NCBI RefSeq assembly: GCF_964355755.1
Contig: NC_092673.1
Location: 7,447,001-7,507,000 of the forward strand
Source of the DNA: Antedon mediterranea
Lineage: Eukaryota > Echinodermata > Crinoidea > Comatulida > Antedonidae
Length of the DNA: 60,000 nt
Reading direction: 5' to 3'
Shown: one piece after another, positions 34,401 to 43,400 of the stretch
Layout: each line of letters starts with the position of its first letter
How positions within the stretch are numbered: position 1 is the stretch's first letter
Notes under the pieces: model-generated
Told to the model about the DNA's origin: nothing
Seen by the model: the letters and a program-made list of their open reading frames with translations, nothing else
Database searches by the model: none
Translations under genes and position numbers: made by a program

Positions 34401-37400
34401 TTTTACTGTAATTGCAAGTACAGTAGAGGAAACAATAGTGTAATGGGATTATATAGCATGTTGATAACCATACTGGTGAATAAAGGTAAAATATATTTTA
34501 AGGTGATGATAAATCACTCACCGTCTTCTGAAGCTACTCCAACAGGACAATGCAGATAGTGTTTTTCGTATGGACTGAAATATGGTGCAAGGCGTTCATC
34601 GATTTCAAATGAATGTATTATAAACTGTTTTCCATCAGGATATGTCTCCCTAAATAACTCCACCGTGGATGCCATGTTTCCTCCGCAGTCCAGCAAGATT
34701 TTTCTGGGTCCGATTTCGGTTGATTTGTGATCGTCATCATGTTGCTTATCCCTTTAAAAATAAATTATCAAATCATATTTTTAGGCTTTAGCGTTTGTTA
34801 ATGTTGTTATAATGCATTGGTTATTCTTTGATAAAATATGTATAATTGAGTTACCTCAAACTTAACGTATACGATCAATTCAAATGACAATGAAACAATT
34901 TTCTCTCGACAAAAGTAACATATTAATTTAACTGAAAATTGTAAAATATTTTTAGTCGCGTGGAAGCGACTCTATAGTTCACTATGTCGGTCGGTTGGTC
35001 TGTCTGTCTGTCGGTCTGTCTGTCTTCGGTCCGGTATCACTATGCGTTTTATCGCTTTATGACCTTATCTTGATATCAATTTAATCTAGCTAAGTCAATT
35101 TTTCACAGAATATTCCTTATGGCCAGGAATCGATGTGGTTATGTTTTCACGGTGCGCAATAAAAAATTACGCGGTCTACGCACGATTTAACGAAATCACG
35201 TTTGTAATCATATCTTAACAACCATGAATCACAATTAAATAAAATTTGGTACTCATAAATTCCAGGGCATAAATGATCATATGGCAATACAATTACGTGC
35301 GTAGCGCATGTAACGCATGCGTACGCGCGCTTAAAATTTTCAAAATTTATTTTCGATGAAATAAGAGTACGTTTCAGGCAATTTTAAGCGTTTACAAAAT
35401 GCCATGAGTGCGCAGATTTTTGCGCGCGCACTGCGCGTTAAATGTTATTGCGCATTCTTTTTGCCCGATTTCTGTTTTCTTGACTTACTTTTCAACTCGA
35501 AATTACGTTATACGAGCACGTCAAAAGTGACAGGCTACGCACGTGTAAATTAAAAAAATATAAATGTTTTTAAACATTTCAACATTTTTAAACATGTTCA
35601 GTAATAATGTCGGTCGGTCCGTCTGTCTGTCGGTCTGTCTGTCTGTCGGTCTGTTTGTCTGTCGGTCCGGTATCACTATGCATTGTAGCACGCGACTTAA
35701 TGGCTGTTGGCCTTGTTAAATAATGGTTAAGTAAAGTATCCTAGGTTTGAATATAGTTTCTCTACCAAGCAAATTTGATGAATTATTGTTACTTATTATT
35801 AAGTATCTACTAAACAACAATTCTAATGATATCATAGCACTCAACAGATACAGATACAGATCTTTTATTGTCATACAAACCAAAATAGTTTGTCTTCTTG
35901 TTGCGAAAAAGGATACACTCAATTAGTAGAAAAAAATTTAGAACACTTGCAAAACAAAGATTTTTCCAACAATGAAAATTCTAATTATCTTATCTAGGTT
36001 TGTTTTATTAAATACACTGACAGCTAAAGGTAGAAAGGAATTCCCAAATCGAGTTGTTTTAATACGCATCATTCTTAATCTACCAGACTTAACTATAAAC
36101 TCTCCATGCAAGGGATGCGTATCATCAGCGATAATAGATTTAACTTTCTTATTTACAAGATCATTGCACATGTTTTCTAAGGGGTTTAAGTTTACGTTTA
36201 AAATGTTGCTAGCTGTCTTCACCAAATCTTATGGACAAAGGTCTTTTATGTTCTCTGCTGCTTCTCTTTGGAATTCTCTCCCTCGTCATTTTACTAAATT
36301 AACCTGTATTGCTATTTTCAAAAAAGAACTTAAAACGCATCTTTTTAACATCCAATTTAAGCGCCTTTGATTTTTACTTCGGTTTAGTTGATTCTGGCGC
36401 TATACAAATACCTAAATTATTAGTATTATTATTATTCAGTCTATTGTTATTGGCTTTGGTAATACTGTTACCCCAAAAAATGCAGCAAAAACAGAGTACA
36501 GATTGTATAACAGATTCATAAAACAGTTTTATCAAAACATTACATATACATTTAACTTATTCATATTTCTTAAACAATAAAGACGTTGGTTACATTTCGC
36601 AGATAATTTATCAGTATTGGGGTTCCAGTTTAATTTATTATCAATCATGTTGCCCAGATACATACATTGTTTAGATAATGTAATTAAAGATGAATCAATA
36701 CACACTGATGGCTATGATATTTATAGAAATGACAGAAATAGGGAAGGGGTTGCAGTTTACGTATATAGAGGAGGATTTTTTACTTGTAAACTAAGAAATT
36801 ATTTCATGAAAATGAAAAATCTAATAGTGTTTGTGGAATCTCTCAGGGATCAATATTAGGACCCTTCTATTTATCTTGTGTATTAATGACCTACCTAACT
36901 CGGTTTCCCATATAAATGTAAGCATGTACGCAGATGACACTGTGTTACATTATACATATAAAGACATACACGATATAATATAATATATATATATATATAC
37001 AAAGTAAATACTGATCTAAAACACGTACAACTATATTTAGCAAGTAACAAAAAGTCTAAACGTTAAAAAGACTGATTTTACGAACACATCAAAAATTAAA
37101 TAACTTTATTAACATGGATATTAATATAAATATATATGGTACAAAACTTAAAGAAAAAAATAAATAACTGTAAACATTTAGGTATGAGTATAGATGAACA
37201 TTTAAAATGGCATAAACAAATAGATCAAGTGAAAATAAAGTAATATCAGGTCTGTACTATCTAAAAAATGCAGCAATATTTTTTCCTCAATTAATAATTA
37301 TTCAATCATTAATGTAGCCTACTACAAATCTATCATAGCCCAACATTTTGACTACTGCGATGTTGTATGTGTCGTTGTAACCAAACCCTCAAATGTAAAC

Positions 37401-40400
37401 TCCAAGTACTCAAAAATAAAGCAGCCAAAATAATTACACATACATCTAGTTATGACTCTAGCTCACAGGCGGTCAAATATTTAAATTGGCTTAATTTAGA
37501 AGAAAAACAATATTATAACGAAGCAGTCACAATGTATAAAATAATGAATAACTTAACACCATCCTACTTAAGAGACAGATTCTATGAACGCAAACAAACA
37601 TATAATACTAGATCAAAAGATATTCTAAGTTTACATAAGGCAAACACTGAGTATAAATTGAAAAGTTTCTCGTATTCTGGCGCAAAGCTATGACATTTTG
37701 TGAGCAATTATGTGTTTCCACTGTAATGTATTTTTTATTCAATTTATGTCCACTTTCTTATTCTATCTAAACTACAAAACACCCAAAATATTTTACTGTT
37801 GTTAGTGTCTTCGCGCATCATCTAATTTTGACTACTACTACCTTTTTTGTGTTGATTTCAAATTCGTAAGCAGCTGTAGTTTTATTATTCCAATACATCT
37901 TAATTCTATGAATTACCAATGCATATTTTATCATTGAAATCTTTTAAACTGCTGACTGATTGACAGAGTTAAGGGTCTTTCACACCTGTTCCGGCAGCGA
38001 TTTTTTTTTCGTACATAAGTTGGGGACCCCTCATGAAACGTCACAAAATAAACATGAATAATTCATCAGTTAAATTTGTTGTTCCGTGTGCGTATAGCAA
38101 CAAGAAGTGATTACACAACTGCGATACGATACTTTCTACAGTAGGCCTAGGATTCTAAGTCAATTCACGTGATTGCCTTCGCGCACTCTTCTTCACACAG
38201 AATGTGTCGAGTCGAGGCTAATCGACAGCTAGGCAAGACATTAAACTAAGTAGTAATTCATTGGACATAGCCCAAAGAAAGCTTAGACCCACAAGAAAAA
38301 AGAATGTGTATAATTTGTGTACTGTATTTGTTTAATTCTGCTATTTTATTATCAAACAATATGCATGTACTCAAAGGAAGATTTGACCCACAAGAATAAA
38401 AAATCTATTTTTGTGTAATGTTTATTGTTTAATTTTGCTGACTTATTACTCGGATTGTGTCATACCAAAAATAGTGTAACTATCTTTGGTCATACCTAAC
38501 ACACACACGTCACACACACCCACACAGAATAGACATGGGTTTAGAGACTAATAATGCCTAATAGTATTAATAGAAAATATAATTTTAACACGTAATTCTT
38601 TAGTAATAAATTATATTAAAAACACCATAAACTAAAGGCTGATTATTTCGACAATCCACACAAAACGCCGCTATTCTTCTATGAAATCGCACGCCGCAAC
38701 AACAGCGGAGATAGGCCTAGAATCGTACCGCACTTGTGTAATAATCACTTCTTGTTGCTATACGCTTGGGTGCACACGGAACAAGAAAATTTAACTGATG
38801 AATTATTCATGTTTCTTTTGTGACGTTTCATGAGGGAGTCCCCAACTTATGTACGAAAAAAAAAATCGCGTTCCGGCACGGTTCCGGTCCGGCGCCGGAA
38901 AATCCAATCGAACGTCAATGTTTCGTTTTCACGCGCATACCGATTGGCGCATAGCCACGTGAAAACGAAACATTGATGTTCGATTCGCCGGACCGGAACC
39001 GTGCCGGAATAATATTCACACAGCACAATTTTTCTTTAGCGTCTTTTACAGTCAAAAGTAAACTCTAAAGTTTCATGTTCAGGATCGCTTTAAACTTTTA
39101 GTGGCGTGCAATGCAAATTTACAGCTCACTATGTCGGTCGGTTGGTCGGTCGGTCGGTCGGTTGGTCTAACTTGAGCACTCGACTACAGCCATGTATATG
39201 GCCTTGTTAGCTCACAGGTATTTCAAAGTGAAGGGATAGTGTATAACAAAATCAATGGTCGTAAATAGTTTCGAATTTTATTCTTGATACAATTTGTTTT
39301 TATTTTGTCAAATTTTATTCATTTATTTTATTCATTTTATTATACTTACTCCTCCCATGCGAAGTTTTACAAACACAACTCGCAGATGACCTGTAAATGT
39401 TTTGACTTGGTATATAGAGTATATAAATATATCTTTTCAGTTGTTATTTTCAGTTATTATTATTATTATTATATTATATTTACTGTTGTTATTTATTATA
39501 TTATTAGTATTATTTATAGTATTACTATTTTTAATTATTGTTTTTTACTACGTAATTTTTTGTATATCGCTGTTACCGACTACAACAGCAGCGATCGTTT
39601 TATTTATTATATGATTGCCAGTTAGCAAGATAACAAATTAACATCAACATAATAGACTATAATACATTAACATAACACAATACTGTATGACATGAATTAT
39701 TAAAACTAGATGGCACGCTCGCTTCGCTCGCGTACCATCTAGGTGGATTGCCATCTTTTTTTCCACATCTTGCAGTTCTTTTTATATAAGGTATTATTTG
39801 ATGTTATCAATATATTTAAAAAAATAAAATTATTTATTTATTTATATATATTTACACAGTGCTATGCAACACAATTGATTTGTATATATGTATGTGTGTG
39901 TGTATGTATATAGCTCTGCTAACTTTTCTGGCTGTTTACTTTATCGTTTTGATTTAGTTTTTCGCTTTTTTTGTATCTCCATTGAGATCCAGCCACTGAT
40001 ACCCACAGCATTGTCATTTTTTTCAGTTATTTGCCTTTGGATTTATATATATTTGTATATATATATTTATATATTCTTTGCCTGATTTGTTTATATATAA
40101 ATATTGTATATTTATATATATATATATATATATGTAACTGAAAATAGTCTATATAGGCTATATATTTATATTATATTTCCTCATCTTTATCGTTTCAAAT
40201 TAATTAATTAACATTTCAGTATATCGCCGGGCTGTTTAGAATTAATGTTTATTGTCTGATGAGTTTGTGTGTATGTATGTATGTATATATGTATATATAC
40301 ATTTATATAGGTGTGTGTGTACATATATGCATATATATACAAATAAATAAAATAATTAAATTAATGTTAATGTTCTTTGCCTGATTTGTTTATATATATA

Positions 40401-43400
40401 AATATGTATATTTATATATGTGTGTAACTAAAAATAGTCTATATAGGCTATATATTTATATTATATTTCCTCATCTTTATCGTTTCAAATTAATTAATTA
40501 AAATTTCAGTATATCACCGGGCGGTTTAGAACTAATGTTCTTTGCCTGTCGTGTTTATATATTATATTAATGAAATGTATTATTTGTAACTCGTACTTAC
40601 TTTTTTTAATACCTTATTCATTTGTTTTAGTATTGAATGAAAGAAAGAAAATAAATGTTTACGTTGAGTTGAGTTGAGTTGAGTTGAGTAGGTCGTGCCC
40701 ACAGATGGTTCTCGAATACACAGTATTTTCCAGCGAGAAAAAAATGGAGATTTCAAATGTACGTACTGCAGGACTATAATACATTGTCGTTTACAGAAAC
40801 GAATAAATATACACGATGATTTATGTAGTCAGCTAAAATTAGCACCCTGGGAATTACTTCCGAGAGAGAAACAAAATGAGTCAATTTTTTTTATTTGGAC
40901 TCATTTAAACAAACCCAATTTGTGTTTTGTATGTAACATTAAGGGTTGAGAGATGGGGGAAGAAGATAGGTACAAAGAGGAAACATTTTAAAATATATTC
41001 TTATACACTCAGTAACGAAAAATTGTTTTTAATGTTTTATAGGCCTATAAATAATATACCACTAAATACGTTTATATATTTTTAAATTATTAATTAATAC
41101 AAACGTTGAGAAGCAACTGTCAGTAATAACGTTTATTTATTTGTATATTATATGTTTATAAACTAACAGTAGGGCCTACCCACACTCACAGTAAAAAAAG
41201 TTTATTTGTATATTTGTTTATATTATATTTAACAGTACCAACACTCACAGTAAGAAATTTGCGATTCAAATTGCGATCAAAAGTGGTTAATACCTTAACA
41301 GTATTGTACAGCATTGCAATACTATTTATGTTTATTCTCCAAGGGGGCCCATAAATCTAAATCTATACCTCTATGGTTAAACCAAATAATTTGGAATGTT
41401 CCATTCATCACAAATCAATACATTTGTAAAAACGTATATTACATGTATCAAAATAGCATTTTTTAAAGAAAATCGGCCTGTCTTCAACATTATGATGCTG
41501 TACTCGAACTGTTCAACCGGTTTTCAGCTATTAAAAACAATTATCGTAGGAGGAGATAGGAAAATGCGAAGTGTCCTCGTATTATTGTGTGCGGGTATTT
41601 TTCAAATTGGACATCCATTAGACAGTGTATACCACGATAAGGAAAACACCCCTATTTGGGGCAAATCGTTGAACCTAAATTCGTTTTAATCGTCAATAAC
41701 TAATTATCGAACTCAATTTAATTAGTAAACAGGGTTACATCAGGTGGTTAAAATCAGTACCGAAAGTACGAACCAACTTTATATACCATCGAGTAAACAT
41801 TCTAGAAATAACGCACGATTTACCGATTTTTGCCTTTACGTAAATTTATATATAGATGAAATCGATACTGAAAATAAAACTTTAGAGTGGCCAATTTGAA
41901 TCTCTTTCTTCCTGTGGGGTTTTTTTCTGAATTAATATTTCAGTGTTGGCTCTAGTTGTCAGTACTTCCTCATTTGTGTGTGGGTCCATACAATTTTAAG
42001 TATTAATCGTACAGAACACATTAATGTTTTTAGTTATTACTACTTAATTTACTATGTAATTGTTTTGTATCCCTGTTACCGATGACAGCAGCGATCGTTT
42101 TATGACATGATTGCCAGTGGCAAACTAAAAAATTAATTAACATCCACATAATAGTTACCATAATACATTAACATAACACAATATAACATGAATTATTTAA
42201 AACTAGATGGTACGCTCGCCTCGCTCGCGTACCATCTAGGTCGTAGATGGTTCTCGAATACACAGTAATGTTAGCGTTAAAAAAATGGCGATTTCAAAAC
42301 GTACCGCATGACTATAAATATATTTTTCAGAAACGAATAAATAGACACAATGATTATTAATGTAGTCAACTAAAATTAGCACCATGGGAAGTAGACCTAC
42401 TTCCGAAGGAGAAAGTTGTTTAAAAACTTATTTCAACAAATCCAATATGTGTTTTGCATATAACATTCGAGTTGAGGGATGGGGAAGAGGATGGTAAAAA
42501 CAATTTTTAAATATATTCTTTATCCACTCAGTAACGAAATATTGTTTTAAATGTTTTATAGGCCTATCAACAATATACCACTAAACACAGTAAAACATTT
42601 ACGATTTAATACTTTTAAAACTGTCCCTGTTATAGTCGATTTATAGTAAAGTGCATGTAACGATACACCACTACGACGTTTTTTATTTTAATTATTAATT
42701 AATACAAACGCTGAGAAGCAACTGTCAGTAATAAAGCTTTTATTTGTATATTATGTGTTTATATATGTAATGGTTCATGATTTTAGGCACTATTGTTTAT
42801 TTAACTCAATTACCCAAATTAAAGGAATAATTAATGGAACATCCTAAAGTGGTATATCCTATTGGACTGTCCAACGGGAAGGGGTACTTGAGAAGCCAAG
42901 CCAAGTAGCTTTTATCTGTCTCTTTGTTCCAAGCCATTGTCAAGAGCAGACATATAGAATTTTAAGCTGATGTCTTTATAAATTCAAAGCCTTAATATAG
43001 AACTATTATTATACTGTATCAAGCTTGGTAATACCCGATCTATTTAGACAAATGATTTGCCATGAACTGAGGCAGGCTATGATAATTTTGTACCTCTTTA
43101 CAGAGGCTGTTTTGCCTGCCTGTTTTTGGTGCCGCCTGTTTATTTTTTAATAAATGTTATGCAATCAAGACGAGTTACATGTTGTCATTGTACAGTACGT
43201 GTCGACCGTTACGCCACACAAGATAGGGAGGTCAGAGCCTTTTTCATATATCCAGCTGTAGAGCCTACCCACATTCACAGTAAGAAAATTTCGATTTAAA
43301 TGGCGACCAAAAATGGTTCATTCATTCATAATGGTATATTTATTAAATTAAAATTATCTTCACAAAAAACGAACTGAATTGTGACAATGGTTTACATTAT

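Noticed and set aside
39708-39745. Helitron 3' terminus (hairpin followed by CTAG)
   Set aside because: The CTAG is part of the hairpin stem, not downstream of it, and similarity to the 42.1 kb copy continues past it. It is kept only as a conserved hairpin of repeat family R.
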